Below are positions 39,513 through 48,507 of a DNA stretch of 64,000 bases, in pieces. Positions within the stretch are counted from its first letter, which is position 1. Each line of letters starts with the position of its first letter. A program made the translations under genes and the position numbers. The notes beneath the pieces were generated by a model, which searched no databases, was not told where the DNA came from, and saw nothing but the letters and a program-made list of their open reading frames with translations. This DNA comes from Rothia mucilaginosa (lineage in GTDB: Bacteria > Actinomycetota > Actinomycetes > Actinomycetales > Micrococcaceae). Where the stretch lies: assembly GCF_001061665.1 (NCBI RefSeq), contig NZ_JVSP01000007.1, positions 1 to 64,000 of the forward strand, in the 5' to 3' direction.

Positions 39513-40591
39513 CAGAGCGCCTCCACCTTACGACGAGTCATCAGGAACAGGAAGACCGGAGCACCAGCCAGGGTCGCCACGATGCCCGCCTGCGTCTCCT
39601 GCGGGGCCACCAGCACGCGCGCCAGAATATCCGCGCCTAGTAGCCACACCGGCCCCAGCAGGGCCGAGCCGTAGTTCACCCAGCGCACATCGTTACCGAG
39701 CAGGGCGCGCACCACGAACGGCACCGCCAAACCCACAAAGCTGATGGGGCCCACCGCGGCCGTCGCGGCACCGGCCAGCACCGTCACCGACAGCAGGGTC
39801 AGGTTCTGCGTGGTACGCACGCTCACGCCCAGGCTCGTGGCCGCCTCCTCGCCCATGCCCAGGGCGTTAATGGCCGGGGCCACCACAAAGGCGATCAGCA
39901 CGCCCACCGCAATCACGGGGCCAACGGTCGAGACGATATCCATGCCACGACCCTCCAGAGAACCGGAAACCCACAGGCGGAACTCGTTGTACGCATCCTG
40001 ATTGGCAAGCAGCAGGCCCTGCGCGAGCGCCGACAGCGCGGCAGAAATCGCCACACCCGCCAACGCCAGCTTCACGATCGACCCGTCACGGCCGCGGCCC
40101 AGGGTGTACACCAGCATCGCGGCCAGCGCGCCACCAATCGTCGCGGCAATCATGTACTGCCAAATGCCCATCACGCCAAACGCCACCACGGAGCCAATGA
40201 CGGCCACCGAGGCGCCGGCGTTCACGCCCATCAGGCCGGGCTCGGCCAGCGGGTTGCGGGTCAGGGATTGCATGAGCGAACCCGCAATCGCCAGGGCCGC
40301 GCCCACGATAATTCCCACCAGGGTACGCGGAACGCGTTGCTCCATGACGATGGTCCGGGCCTCCTCCGAGGCATTCCCGGTCAACACCCCCACCACCTGA
40401 TCCGGCGGCAGATTATTCGACCCGAATAGCAACGAGGCAACCACCGCGACCACCAGCAGGAGCGCCAGCAGGGCCAACCAGGCCAGGCGGCGGCCCAGCT
40501 TTCGGCCCTGTACCACGGAATCCTTCACGCGGGCCGGGGACGTCGTCATCTCGTGCGGAGCGGGCCTGGGCGATGCACTCTTGACGGTCAC
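39512..40591 (-). CDS. fepD: Ferric-siderophore ABC transporter, permease (FecCD family)
   Basis: This is the second FecCD-type permease, 359 residues if started at GTG 40589-40591, which has AGGAG just upstream. The frame stays open to 40693, but the extra residues are Arg/Pro-rich and do not fit. Motifs are QRVPRTLVGIIVGAALAIAG, SLMQSLTRNPLAEPGLMGVN (the FecCD signature) and GPISFVGLAVPFVVRAL. About nine membrane segments are expected. It is the first of the three overlapping transporter genes and follows the surface-protein genes after a hairpin. Confidence 0.92.
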   Translation of the reverse strand: MTVKSASPRPAPHEMTTSPARVKDSVVQGRKLGRRLAWLALLALLLVVAVVASLLFGSNNLPPDQVVGVLTGNASEEARTIVMEQRVPRTLVGIIVGAALAIAGSLMQSLTRNPLAEPGLMGVNAGASVAVIGSVVAFGVMGIWQYMIAATIGGALAAMLVYTLGRGRDGSIVKLALAGVAISAALSALAQGLLLANQDAYNEFRLWVSGSLEGRGMDIVSTVGPVIAVGVLIAFVVAPAINALGMGEEAATSLGVSVRTTQNLTLLSVTVLAGAATAAVGPISFVGLAVPFVVRALLGNDVRWVNYGSALLGPVWLLGADILARVLVAPQETQAGIVATLAGAPVFLFLMTRRKVEAL

Positions 40592-40663
40592 ATTGCTCCT
40601 ATAGACATGCTCGATGAGGACAAAAACAGGGGACGCAGGCACGGTGCGTGCCGACGCGAGAAA

Positions 40664-40706
40664 ACGCCGAGGGCGGGAGGGGCACTCCCCCACCCGCCTC
40701 CGACGT
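40664..40706 (-). terminator. Hairpin between the surface-protein gene and fepD
   Basis: A long GC-rich stem with a few mismatches (40664-40682 with about 40687-40706) is followed on the minus strand by GTTTTCTC. It begins ten bases after the preceding stop. As an intra-operon terminator it could reduce permease expression relative to the surface proteins. Confidence 0.65.
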
Positions 40707-40715
40707 TCAGAGATA

Positions 40716-41630
40716 TTAGCGCTTACGAATCACCAAGACGGCTGCGGCGGCGACCAGGCTCAGACCCAGAACGATCACGCCGACCCACGGGAATGCGGCG
40801 CCGTAGGTCACGGTCTGCACGGTCTTCTCGGCGTTATTCACGCTCGAAGCCGATGCGGATGCCGAGGCCGAAGGCACCGAGGCGCTGCCGCGTGCGGGGG
40901 CGCTCGAGGAGGCCGAAGCGCTCGCGGTAGCCTTCACGGTTTCCTTCGGCTCAGCCGATGCGGAAGCAGACTCGGACGAACCGGCCTCCGCGTTCAGGCG
41001 GTCGTACTCCTCCTTGGAGATGACGTTGCCCTCGGCATCGGTGTACACGGTCTCGACCTCGCCGTTCGACTCATCGCCCTGTGAGCTCGAGGAGTCCTCG
41101 GAGCCAGTGCGGTGCGAGGAAGACTTCGAGGAGTTCGACGAATCGGAGCCGCCCTCGGAGGTCACGGTGAACTCGGGGCTACGGTTGCTGTACGCCTCGG
41201 TACCCAGGTACTTGCCGTCCTTATCGTGTTTCTCACCCGTAGCCAGGAATCGCAGGGTGTGAGTGCCGGCGCCAACATCCGGCAGAACGAAGGAGCCGGA
41301 GACGTTACCGTTGCCATCGCTCATCTGCTGGTGCACCACGCAGGCGCCCTGAGCCGCATCGGAGGGGCACAGGTTGCCGTCGTCAACCTTCACCGACACC
41401 TGGGTGTTCGCGGGGAAACCGCTCAGGGTAAAGGAAATCACGCCGTGCTCGCTCACGGAGGAGGAGACGGTCGAGGAGGTACCGGGGGTGGAAGCCTTCG
41501 CGCCGCCCGGGGGCAGGGCGGAGGCGCTACCCATTCCCAGGCCCAGGGCCAGGGAGGCCGCGGCGCAGGCGGTCAGGGCTTTGCGGGTGAAGGGTGCCTT
41601 CGAGGAGGCAGCCGAAAAAGGTGCACGCAT
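40716..41630 (-). CDS. Membrane-anchored surface protein in the siderophore-import operon (short)
   Basis: The 304-residue protein has a Sec signal peptide (RKALTACAAASLALGLGMGS, cleavage near ASA). An Ig-like beta domain covers residues 45-160 (VISFTLSGFPANTQVSVKVD, two cysteines in CPSDAAQGAC). A long Ser/Asp then Ser/Ala linker leads to a C-terminal membrane helix WVGVIVLGLSLVAAAAVLVI ending in RKR. There is no LPXTG, so it is held by the helix. I do not recognise the domain. Position between fepB and fepD suggests it helps capture or pass the ferric siderophore through the wall, or acts with another iron source; this is inferred from context only. Confidence 0.82.
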   Translation of the reverse strand: MRAPFSAASSKAPFTRKALTACAAASLALGLGMGSASALPPGGAKASTPGTSSTVSSSVSEHGVISFTLSGFPANTQVSVKVDDGNLCPSDAAQGACVVHQQMSDGNGNVSGSFVLPDVGAGTHTLRFLATGEKHDKDGKYLGTEAYSNRSPEFTVTSEGGSDSSNSSKSSSHRTGSEDSSSSQGDESNGEVETVYTDAEGNVISKEEYDRLNAEAGSSESASASAEPKETVKATASASASSSAPARGSASVPSASASASASSVNNAEKTVQTVTYGAAFPWVGVIVLGLSLVAAAAVLVIRKR

Positions 41631-41701
41631 GGTGGTCCTTTCACATTTTTCCGGGGCGGCCGGCGGTCCCGTTGCCGGGCGCCCCGTTGGTTCTGGTCCG
41701 G

Positions 41702-41737
41702 CTCCGCCGCGTTCATTCTCGAAAAAAGGCGGCGGAG
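41702..41737 (-). repeat. Hairpin between the two surface-protein genes
   Basis: A 9-bp stem (41702-41710 with 41729-41737) has an 18-base loop containing six Ts on the minus strand. It may tune expression between the two genes. No T-tail follows the stem. Confidence 0.4.
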
Positions 41738-41781
41738 GTCGGGTGAGCCCTATCGGGAGCGGTCCCGGGCTCTTGGGGGGG

Positions 41782-43191
41782 TTACTTGTTCGTGCGTCGG
41801 CTGGTCAGCGCCAGGGCCAGAATCACCAGGCCGGCCGCGGAGAGCAGCAGATTATTCGCGTTGTTGACGAACCACTTGGTCGCGCCGGTCAGCTCGGTGC
41901 CCTCAACGGTCGGGCCCTGAGCGGTCAGGGCCGTGGGGCTGGCTGAGGCGCTGGTGGTCGAACGCGGCGAGGCGGAAGGCGAGCTGGTAGCCTTGGCGGT
42001 CGCCTTAGCCTCGGGCTTCGCGGCGGTGCTTTGGGGAGCTTTTTCCTTCGCTTTGGCCTGCACGCGGTTCACGACGGTCTCGGCGGGGGTGACCACCGTG
42101 GCGAGCGTCGGCTCTGCCTCGTAGGATCCCAGGTCGTCATCGGATGCGTCCTCGCGGGGTGCCGCGGCACGCTCGACGGTCATGTCGGCAAAGCCGAGCA
42201 CGGCATTCTCGGCGCCCTGGTTACCGTTGTGCACGACCACGCGATAGGTTGCCGATGGCATGGTCTCGCTGGTTTCGTAGCTGAAGCTGCGGTTATCGTC
42301 CAGGCGCTTCCAGCCGGAGGCGTACAGCGCCTGCGGGGAATCCCCCAGGTAGGTTGCGGCGTACACCCAGGTGCCCGGTTCCGCGCCCGGAACGGTCACG
42401 GTCACGGTGGAGCCATCGCGGCGCACCTGCACGCCCTTGCCGTCGGTCAGCGCGGTCGCGTGAATCGCTTCGGGTGCCTCGGTGGGCTTGTACTCGGGGG
42501 CGGTGTCGCTGAGCTTAATCTTCTGTCGAATAGACACACTACGGTCGTAGTTATTATCCTGCTCATCCGCTCCGCCCAGGGAGCCCGAGAGGACCTGCAC
42601 GTTGTGCTCGGAATTTTCGGTAGCCCAGCCTGCGTTAGCCAGTTCTTCAGCACTCAGACCGGTGTTTTCGGTGGTGGGCAGGGGAACCTCAACCTCGAAG
42701 GTGCCGTCTTCATTAGCGATTGCCATGAAGTTCGCGGGCGAGTTTCCGCCCTTCTTGGTCAGGGGGTTAATGGCCTGGTGAGCCTCATCGGGGCGGGCGT
42801 CCAGGAACTTGACCGCAAATACGGCACCGCGGCCGGGGGCATTACTCACGAAGCCTTCACCGCGCACCACAAGCTTGCCTTCGCGCCACTTTTCGGTGGA
42901 GATGGTCACGGTCGCCTTCACGGGGTTCGCGGGCTTGGAGTCGGTGGACTTCGGTGACGCGGAGGTGGGGCTCGGCGCAACAGACTGGGTGGGGTCCGCG
43001 GTCTTGCTGGGCTCGGCACTGGGGGTGGCCGAGGGGCTGGCCGCCGGATCCGAGGCGATTCCAATCGGCAGTTTGGAATCCGCGAATGCGGTCGGTGCCG
43101 TCAGGGCCGCACCGGGAGCCACGAGCGCGCCGGCAAGCGCAACGACAGCGCCGTACCGTGCGGCGGCACGGGCGGGGCGGTGATCGGTCAT
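41782..43191 (-). CDS. Membrane-anchored surface protein in the siderophore-import operon (long)
   Basis: The 469-residue protein has a signal peptide (YGAVVALAGALVAPGAALTA, cleavage near FADS) and a Pro/Ser/Thr spacer of TPSAEPSKTADP type. Two beta-sandwich-like domains follow: one around ATVTISTEKWREGKLVVRGE, the other around VRRDGSTVTVTVPGAEPGTW. An Ala/Lys/Ser-rich stalk leads to a C-terminal helix LLLSAAGLVILALALTS with RRTNK. The architecture matches the shorter neighbour, though the sequences differ. It is unlike NEAT or HtaA haem receptors in the motifs I can see, so function is open. It follows fepB by about 90 bp and is probably iron-regulated with it. Confidence 0.82.
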   Translation of the reverse strand: MTDHRPARAAARYGAVVALAGALVAPGAALTAPTAFADSKLPIGIASDPAASPSATPSAEPSKTADPTQSVAPSPTSASPKSTDSKPANPVKATVTISTEKWREGKLVVRGEGFVSNAPGRGAVFAVKFLDARPDEAHQAINPLTKKGGNSPANFMAIANEDGTFEVEVPLPTTENTGLSAEELANAGWATENSEHNVQVLSGSLGGADEQDNNYDRSVSIRQKIKLSDTAPEYKPTEAPEAIHATALTDGKGVQVRRDGSTVTVTVPGAEPGTWVYAATYLGDSPQALYASGWKRLDDNRSFSYETSETMPSATYRVVVHNGNQGAENAVLGFADMTVERAAAPREDASDDDLGSYEAEPTLATVVTPAETVVNRVQAKAKEKAPQSTAAKPEAKATAKATSSPSASPRSTTSASASPTALTAQGPTVEGTELTGATKWFVNNANNLLLSAAGLVILALALTSRRTNK

Positions 43192-43278
43192 GGTGGTTGT
43201 TCCTTGCGAGGTGGTGAGTCGTGCAAGCTTCCCGCAGCGACCGGGCCGCTACGGGAAGCCAGAGGGGGGGGTGAGGGC

Positions 43279-44358
43279 TTAGAGGGGCAGGGCCTTCTTG
43301 ACGTCCTCGATAATGCCGTTGAGCAGCAGCGGGCCGCCGGTGGAGGTCCACTTGGAGCCGTCCACGAGAATCACGTGGTCGTCCTTGACTGCCTTCAGGT
43401 TGGTGAAGCCGGAGGTTTCCTTCGCCTTATTCAGTGCTTCTTCGGCGCCCTGCAGACCTGCGGTACCCTGTGCGTTCGGGTTCTTCTGGCTTGCGCCGCC
43501 GAGGGTGCCGAGGAACATGTAGTCCGCGTCGATGGTTGCCAGGTTCTCCAGAGAGACCGGTTCGGAGTGGCCCTGGCCGTTGCGGTCCTGCGCCTCGGGG
43601 CGCTTGAGGCCCAGGTCGTTGAGTACCTGGCCGGCGGGCAGTTCCTTGAGGATCAGGGCGGGGCCGTTGCCCGCCCAGCGCACGATGGAGAAGGTCTTGT
43701 CGCCGTACTTGGGGGCCAGCTGCTCCTTCAGTGCCGCTGCGCTTGCCTCGTAGGCCTTGATGACCTCTTCACCCTTGTCGACCATGTTCATCGCGTTCGC
43801 AACGTTGCGGAAGTTGATGCGCCAGTCGCCGCCGGCGTAGCCGCAGTAGACCACGGGGGCGATCTTCTTGAGGGTTTCAAAGGCCTCAGAGCGCTTATCC
43901 ACGCCGGTGGAGTCGACCAGGATTAGGTCGGGGTCGAGGTTGCCGATCTGTTCGTAGTTCACCTGGGCAACGGTGCCGATAATCTGAACGTCCTTGGCGC
44001 GGTCGGCGAGGTAGTTGGGTACGCCGGACTGGCCGCGGCCGGAGACGGAACCGGCGGGAGTCACACCCAGGGCCAGCAGGCCGTCGAGGGTCGGCTCGGA
44101 GAGCACGATGACCTTCTTGGGGTTGGCGGGAACCTCAACCTTTTCGTCATCGACGTCCTGGATGGTGCGGGTGCCACCGGAGTTCGAGTCGCCCGATGCG
44201 GAGCCACCGGAGGTGGTGGTCGTGGTGGTCTCGCTGCTGCAGGCCGCGAGGGCGAGGGCAGCGGAGGATGCGAGGGCCAGGCCGAAGAAGGCGCGGCGGT
44301 TAACGCCCGATGCGCCCTGGTTCTCGGGGTCGGTCAGCTCGGAACGGTTGAAAGACAT
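43279..44358 (-). CDS. fepB: Ferric-siderophore-binding lipoprotein
   Basis: This is the substrate-binding protein of the FepDGC-type importer. The 359-residue protein has a Tat leader VNRRAFFGLALASSAALALA and lipobox cysteine Cys40, then a Ser/Gly/Thr linker. The periplasmic-binding fold shows KKVIVLSEPTLDGLLALGVT, NYEQIGNLDPDLILVDSTGV and a C-terminal KDDHVILVDGSKWTSTGGPL, typical of the FepB/FhuD cluster. Tat export suggests folding before export. An IdeR-like box overlaps the presumed -10 just upstream. A catecholate ligand is inferred from the adjacent ent genes. Confidence 0.92.
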   Translation of the reverse strand: MSFNRSELTDPENQGASGVNRRAFFGLALASSAALALAACSSETTTTTTSGGSASGDSNSGGTRTIQDVDDEKVEVPANPKKVIVLSEPTLDGLLALGVTPAGSVSGRGQSGVPNYLADRAKDVQIIGTVAQVNYEQIGNLDPDLILVDSTGVDKRSEAFETLKKIAPVVYCGYAGGDWRINFRNVANAMNMVDKGEEVIKAYEASAAALKEQLAPKYGDKTFSIVRWAGNGPALILKELPAGQVLNDLGLKRPEAQDRNGQGHSEPVSLENLATIDADYMFLGTLGGASQKNPNAQGTAGLQGAEEALNKAKETSGFTNLKAVKDDHVILVDGSKWTSTGGPLLLNGIIEDVKKALPL

Positions 44359-44377
44359 AGTTCTCCCTAGATATCAC

Positions 44378-44396
44378 TAAACTATACCTAACCTTA
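44378..44396 (-). promoter_or_regulatory. IdeR/DtxR-like iron box overlapping the fepB -10
   Basis: On the minus strand TAAGGTTAGGTATAGTTTA has one strong half-site of the iron-box consensus (TTAGGTTAGS) and a weak second half. TATAGT inside it (44381-44386) would be the -10, so binding would block RNA polymerase. Confidence 0.65.
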
Positions 44397-44582
44397 CAGA
44401 TATCTGAGTGCCACTTCAAGATATTCAGAGTCTCGCATACATTCCCGGCGTAACGACCCGCCCTATCGCGGATTTTCAAGGTTTTTACTTTTCATATATT
44501 TGTCATAATTTTGCTGACAGAGTGTCAAAATAATCGAGCGAGCGCGTAGACGTACCTCTCCCCGCCCCTTTACAACGCGCAA

Positions 44583-44613
44583 ACGCCCCGCCGCGGGGTT
44601 CGCGACGGGGCGT
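44583..44613 (-). terminator. Terminator after rpe
   Basis: An 8-bp outer stem (44583-44590 with 44606-44613) with further inner pairing is followed on the minus strand by TTTGCG. It is 93 bases after the rpe stop. Confidence 0.75.
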
Positions 44614-44705
44614 CTCCCCACGACGGGGCACACGTGGTTTCGGTGATGCCTTCTAGGTACGAGCGGGGTGCGCGGGCTCCGGGGTTCCGCCATCGGCGAG
44701 GGCCG

Positions 44706-45407
44706 CTAGTGGCCGCAACCGCATCCGGTCTTGGAACGCTGCACCGAGGCGGCCGCGGCGCGCAGGGAGGCGATGGCCGCCTCCGGACCGCCGAGCGCCT
44801 CATCCACACCGTAGACCGAGCTACCGGCCACGAAGCAGGTCGCACCCGCCTCGGCCGCACGCAGAATGGTCTCCTTGGTGATGCCGCCGTCCACCTGCAC
44901 GGTCACCGGCAGGTTCGCGCCCTCAATCGCCTTGGCGGCGCGGGCAATCTTCGGCAGGGTCACCTCCAGGAAGGCCTGGCCGCCGAAGCCGGGCTCCACG
45001 GTCATGATCAGCAGCATGTCCAGCTCGCTGAGCATGTCCAGGTAGGGTTCCACGGCGGTCGCGGGGCGCAGCGCCATGCCGGCCTTCGCGCCCTCGGCAC
45101 GCAGGGTGCGCGCCAGCTTGATGGGGGCAATCGCGGCCTCCGCGTGGAATGTCACCGACTCGCAACCCATGCTGGCGTACTGGGGGGCCCAACGGTCGGC
45201 GTCTTCAATCATCAGGTGCACGTCGAACGGCACCGGCGATACCTCGCGCAGACGCTTGACCACCGGCGGGCCCCAGGTGAGGTTCGGCACGAAGTGGTTG
45301 TCCATCACGTCAATATGCGCGGCGTCGGCGGTCGCGATGCGTTCGAGCTCGCGCTGCAGGTTCGCGAAATCCGCCGAGAGAATCGACGGGTTAATGGCAA
45401 TGCCCAT
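44706..45407 (-). CDS. rpe: Ribulose-phosphate 3-epimerase
   Basis: Rpe interconverts ribulose-5-phosphate and xylulose-5-phosphate in the pentose phosphate pathway. The 233-residue TIM-barrel protein has [17 protein letters not shown] at the start, the metal-site histidine in [44 protein letters not shown] with the catalytic Asp replaced in context by Glu-Pro-Gly-Phe-Gly-Gly, and [13 protein letters not shown] 45405-45407 follows AAGGACAAC. The frame continues upstream to 45629 but only as Arg/Pro-rich noise. The last residues KTGCGCGH are a Cys/His tail absent from most homologues. Confidence 0.95.
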   Translation of the reverse strand: MGIAINPSILSADFANLQRELERIATADAAHIDVMDNHFVPNLTWGPPVVKRLREVSPVPFDVHLMIEDADRWAPQYASMGCESVTFHAEAAIAPIKLARTLRAEGAKAGMALRPATAVEPYLDMLSELDMLLIMTVEPGFGGQAFLEVTLPKIARAAKAIEGANLPVTVQVDGGITKETILRAAEAGATCFVAGSSVYGVDEALGGPEAAIASLRAAAASVQRSKTGCGCGH

Positions 45408-45571
45408 TGTGTTGTCCTTACGTTGCACTCCCCCGCGCTCGGCCCGCGCTCCGGGGAATGGAGCATGGGCCGGGCGGGGCGAGTGACGGTCTAATTTTGC
45501 GCGGGTTCGGGTCTGCAATTCCGGATCTGCGGGATTGAAACGCCCAGGTTTACGCCCGAGGCTTCCGGAGC

Positions 45572-47536
45572 CTAGTTCTTGCGCAGCAGGGCCAGGAACA
45601 TGGCGTCGGTCCCGTGCACGTGCGGCCACAGCTGAGCGGTGGTCGCCGAGGCGTTCACGACCGGGGCACCCTTCTTGACCTTGATTTCGGGGGTGTGGCC
45701 GGGGTCCTTCTCCCCCGCCAGCACGCTCACGGGCTCGCCGTTCGGGCCTTCCGTGTGCAGGGCGACTTCGCGCAGTGCGGCGGCGGAGTCGAGCAGGCTC
45801 ACCGCGCCGCTTTCGAGCACCTCGGCCACGATGTTCTGAGTCTCTGCCGCGTGCGGGGAACAGGTCACGTAGGCGATCACGCCGCCGGGGCGGGTCACGC
45901 TGATGGCCGCATCCAGGAGCTGACGCTGTAGGGGCAGCAGCTCGGCAATATCGCGCGGGGACTTGCGCCAGCGCGCCTCTGGACGGCGGCGCAGGGCGCC
46001 CAGGCCGGAGCAGGGCACATCCACCATCACGCGGTCGAAGAGCTGGTCGGGCTCAATGGATCCGGGCAGGTTGGAGGCGTTCTTGCGCAGGGTCTCGCGG
46101 ATCTGGCGGCCATCGCCGGTGAGTACCGTGTAGCTGTCCTCGGGCAGGGGGCGCAGGGAGCCTTCCACTAGCTGCGCGCGGTGCGGTGCCGCCTCGTTGG
46201 CGACCAGGGATGCGCCGCGCTGAATACCGAGCGCGCCGAGGAGCGCCGCCTTACCGCCGGGGCCGGCGCACAGGTCGAGCCATGCGGTGTCGGGGCCGTC
46301 CAGGGGGGCTGCGGCGAGCGCGCGTGCCACCAGCTGGGAGCCGGCATCCTGGGCGCGGACGGTGCCTTCACGTACGGATTCCAGGCGTGCCAAGTCGCCG
46401 GAGGCGTACAGCGCCGAGTCCTCGACCAGTTCGCCGTCCACGGCGCCCTGTTCGCGTGCCTCGTCGAGGCTACCCAGGCCGGGCAGCGCAACCAGGTTCA
46501 CCACCGGGGCGAGGTTGTCCGCTTCGAGCAGCTGCTCAATTTCGGAGGCGGGGCGGCCGTGCGCGACGAGTGCCTGGCGCATGGAACGCACAATCCAGGC
46601 GGGGTGCGAGGCGAGCAGCGCCATGCGCTCGGTGTCGTCCTTGGCCTCCTCGATGATGAGTTCGTACCATTCTTCGGGGGTTCGCTCGGAGACGCGGCGG
46701 AGCACCGCGTTGATGAAGCTTGCCGGGCCCGACCCGATCTTTTCGCGGGCCAGGGACACGCTCTGGTTCAGCGCCGCGTGGGCGGGAACGCGCATGTTCA
46801 GCAGCTGGTGCACGCCCATGCGCAGCACAATCAGGGTGGTGGTGCCGACCTTCTCGAGGGGGCGGTCCACGCAGTGGCGCAGGATCGCGTCGTAGGTGCC
46901 CTGGTGGCGTAGCGTGCCGTAGGTCAGCTCTGTGGCGAAGCCCGCGTCGCGGTGGTCGAGGCGGTGGCTACGAATCGCCTTGGGCAGCACGAGGTTCGCG
47001 TAGGCGTCGGATTCCGCCACGGAGCGCAGTACGTCGAAGACGGTTGCGCGTGCGGTGTCTGCGGTGCGCGAGCGTGCGGAGGGTGCCGCCGCCGAGAACT
47101 CCCGGGCCGACATGGAGCGGCGGTTGCGTTCGTGGCCGCTCTTATTGCGCTGGGAGGTGCCGCCGCCACCGCGTTTGGTGTCCTCGTGCGCGGTCTTGGC
47201 ACGGCGTTCGGCGCGTTCGACGCTGGTCAGGCCGTCAAAGCGGCGGCCGGTGCGGGATTCTGCGCGGTTCTCATGACGATTTTCGCCGCGCGGCTCGAAG
47301 CGCTTCTTGTCGCCGCGGGAGTTGTTATCCCACTTCTGCTGGCGGTTCTGCTCGCCTGCACCCGAGCCATTACCCGAGCCGGAGCGGCGGCGACGCTTAC
47401 GCTTCGCGCCGCCCTGGCCGCCGCCCTGGTTGAACTTACCCTGACCGCTACCCTGGCTGAACTTGCCGTTGCCGGGCTTACCGGAGTGACCGGGTTTGCC
47501 GTGTCCTCCCTGGTAGGGGCGCTTTTCGTTGCTCAT
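45572..47536 (-). CDS. rsmB: 16S rRNA m5C967-type methyltransferase with NusB domain
   Basis: RsmB methylates a cytosine of 16S rRNA using SAM. The 654-residue protein has a NusB-like domain (about 160-300; [20 protein letters not shown]) and a SAM-methyltransferase domain with [18 protein letters not shown], the motif-IV cysteine in [20 protein letters not shown] and the catalytic cysteine in [10 protein letters not shown]. The first 150 residues are an unusual Gly/Lys/Arg/Asn-rich disordered segment with [14 protein letters not shown]-type repeats and KRKRRRRS, likely to bind RNA. Its ATG overlaps the fmt stop (ATGA), placing it in the def-fmt-rsmB operon. Confidence 0.93.
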   Translation of the reverse strand: MSNEKRPYQGGHGKPGHSGKPGNGKFSQGSGQGKFNQGGGQGGAKRKRRRRSGSGNGSGAGEQNRQQKWDNNSRGDKKRFEPRGENRHENRAESRTGRRFDGLTSVERAERRAKTAHEDTKRGGGGTSQRNKSGHERNRRSMSAREFSAAAPSARSRTADTARATVFDVLRSVAESDAYANLVLPKAIRSHRLDHRDAGFATELTYGTLRHQGTYDAILRHCVDRPLEKVGTTTLIVLRMGVHQLLNMRVPAHAALNQSVSLAREKIGSGPASFINAVLRRVSERTPEEWYELIIEEAKDDTERMALLASHPAWIVRSMRQALVAHGRPASEIEQLLEADNLAPVVNLVALPGLGSLDEAREQGAVDGELVEDSALYASGDLARLESVREGTVRAQDAGSQLVARALAAAPLDGPDTAWLDLCAGPGGKAALLGALGIQRGASLVANEAAPHRAQLVEGSLRPLPEDSYTVLTGDGRQIRETLRKNASNLPGSIEPDQLFDRVMVDVPCSGLGALRRRPEARWRKSPRDIAELLPLQRQLLDAAISVTRPGGVIAYVTCSPHAAETQNIVAEVLESGAVSLLDSAAALREVALHTEGPNGEPVSVLAGEKDPGHTPEIKVKKGAPVVNASATTAQLWPHVHGTDAMFLALLRKN

Positions 47537-48501
47537 GCGAGTACCACCAGGCCTTCCGCCATGTCCTTGCCAGCGCCGCGAGCCCAGGCGGGCGCATCCA
47601 TCATTTTCTTACCGGCGGGCTGAACCTGTAGCAGCTGCAGGGGGTCGGTACCGGTGCCGACCAGTACCTTCTTCGCGTGTAGACGCACCGCACCGGGTGC
47701 GAGGGGGCCGCCGTTTGTCTCGGTCAGGGACTGCACCAGGCGCTCATCGGCAACAGCCAGGCCGCCAATCTTGAATCGGTTTTCGCCCAGTTCGCACCAG
47801 GCTCCGGGTTCGGGGGTGACGCCGCGGAAGTGTGCCAGGATCTGTTCGGCGGGTTCGGTCCAGGTGAGGCGGCCGTCGGCGATGCTCATCTTGGAGGCGT
47901 AGCTGACCGATTCGTCCTCGACCTGCACGGTGCCGTTCTCGCCCGCTTCGAGGCGTTCGAAGGTGCGTTCAAGCAGCGCGCCGCCGCTGGTTGCGAGGCG
48001 CATGAGCACGGTGCCTGCGGTGTCGTCGGCGGCCACGGGGGTGGATTCCTGTTCGAAGGTGGGGCCGGTGTCCAGGCCCTCCTCGAGCAGGAAGGTGGTG
48101 GAGAAGATTTCCTGCTCGCCGGCCATGAGGGCGCGCTGCACGGGGGCGGCACCGCGCCAGGCGGGCAGCTTAGAGAAGTGCAGGTTGACCCAGCCGTAGC
48201 GCAGGGATTCCAGCGCGGACAGGGGCAGCAGCGCACCGTAGGCAACCACGGCGGCTGCATCGGCGTTCAGCTCTGCGATGGCTGCGGCGGCTTCGTCGTT
48301 CCAGCGGTTTGCCTTCACGATGGGCAGGCCGAGCTCCTCGGCGCGCTGCGCGACCGGGGAGGGGGTGAGCACGCGCTTGCGGCCCACGGGGGCGTCTTCG
48401 CGGGTGAGCACGCCGACCACGCGCACCTTATCGGAGTTCGCCAGGTAGTCGAGCGGGGGCACGGCAACGTCGGGGGTGCCTGCGTAAATGATATTGAGCA
48501 T
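47533..48501 (-). CDS. fmt: Methionyl-tRNA formyltransferase
   Basis: Fmt formylates initiator Met-tRNA. The 322-residue protein starts NIIYAGTPDVAVPPLDYLAN. It has the formyl-folate site WVNLHFSKLPAWRGAAPVQR, with the SLLP-type loop as SKLP, then the catalytic Asp in LLEEGLDTGPTFEQ. The C-terminal tRNA-binding domain includes RGVTPEPGAWCEL. It starts six bases after the def stop and overlaps rsmB, a conserved translation-initiation operon. Confidence 0.96.
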   Translation of the reverse strand: MLNIIYAGTPDVAVPPLDYLANSDKVRVVGVLTREDAPVGRKRVLTPSPVAQRAEELGLPIVKANRWNDEAAAAIAELNADAAAVVAYGALLPLSALESLRYGWVNLHFSKLPAWRGAAPVQRALMAGEQEIFSTTFLLEEGLDTGPTFEQESTPVAADDTAGTVLMRLATSGGALLERTFERLEAGENGTVQVEDESVSYASKMSIADGRLTWTEPAEQILAHFRGVTPEPGAWCELGENRFKIGGLAVADERLVQSLTETNGGPLAPGAVRLHAKKVLVGTGTDPLQLLQVQPAGKKMMDAPAWARGAGKDMAEGLVVLA

Positions 48502-48507
48502 GTGAGC

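Larger units (their letters stand above)
44359..44705. other. Region between fepB and rpe
   Basis: This 347-bp region holds the fepB promoter and iron box, an A/T-rich part near 44480-44540 and the rpe terminator at 44583-44613. No gene is visible. Confidence 0.6.

Noticed and set aside
40716-43191. Surface proteins as sortase-anchored haem receptors (Isd/HtaA type)
   Set aside because: No LPXTG-type motif, no NEAT or HtaA signature visible, and no sortase or haem oxygenase gene in the neighbourhood.
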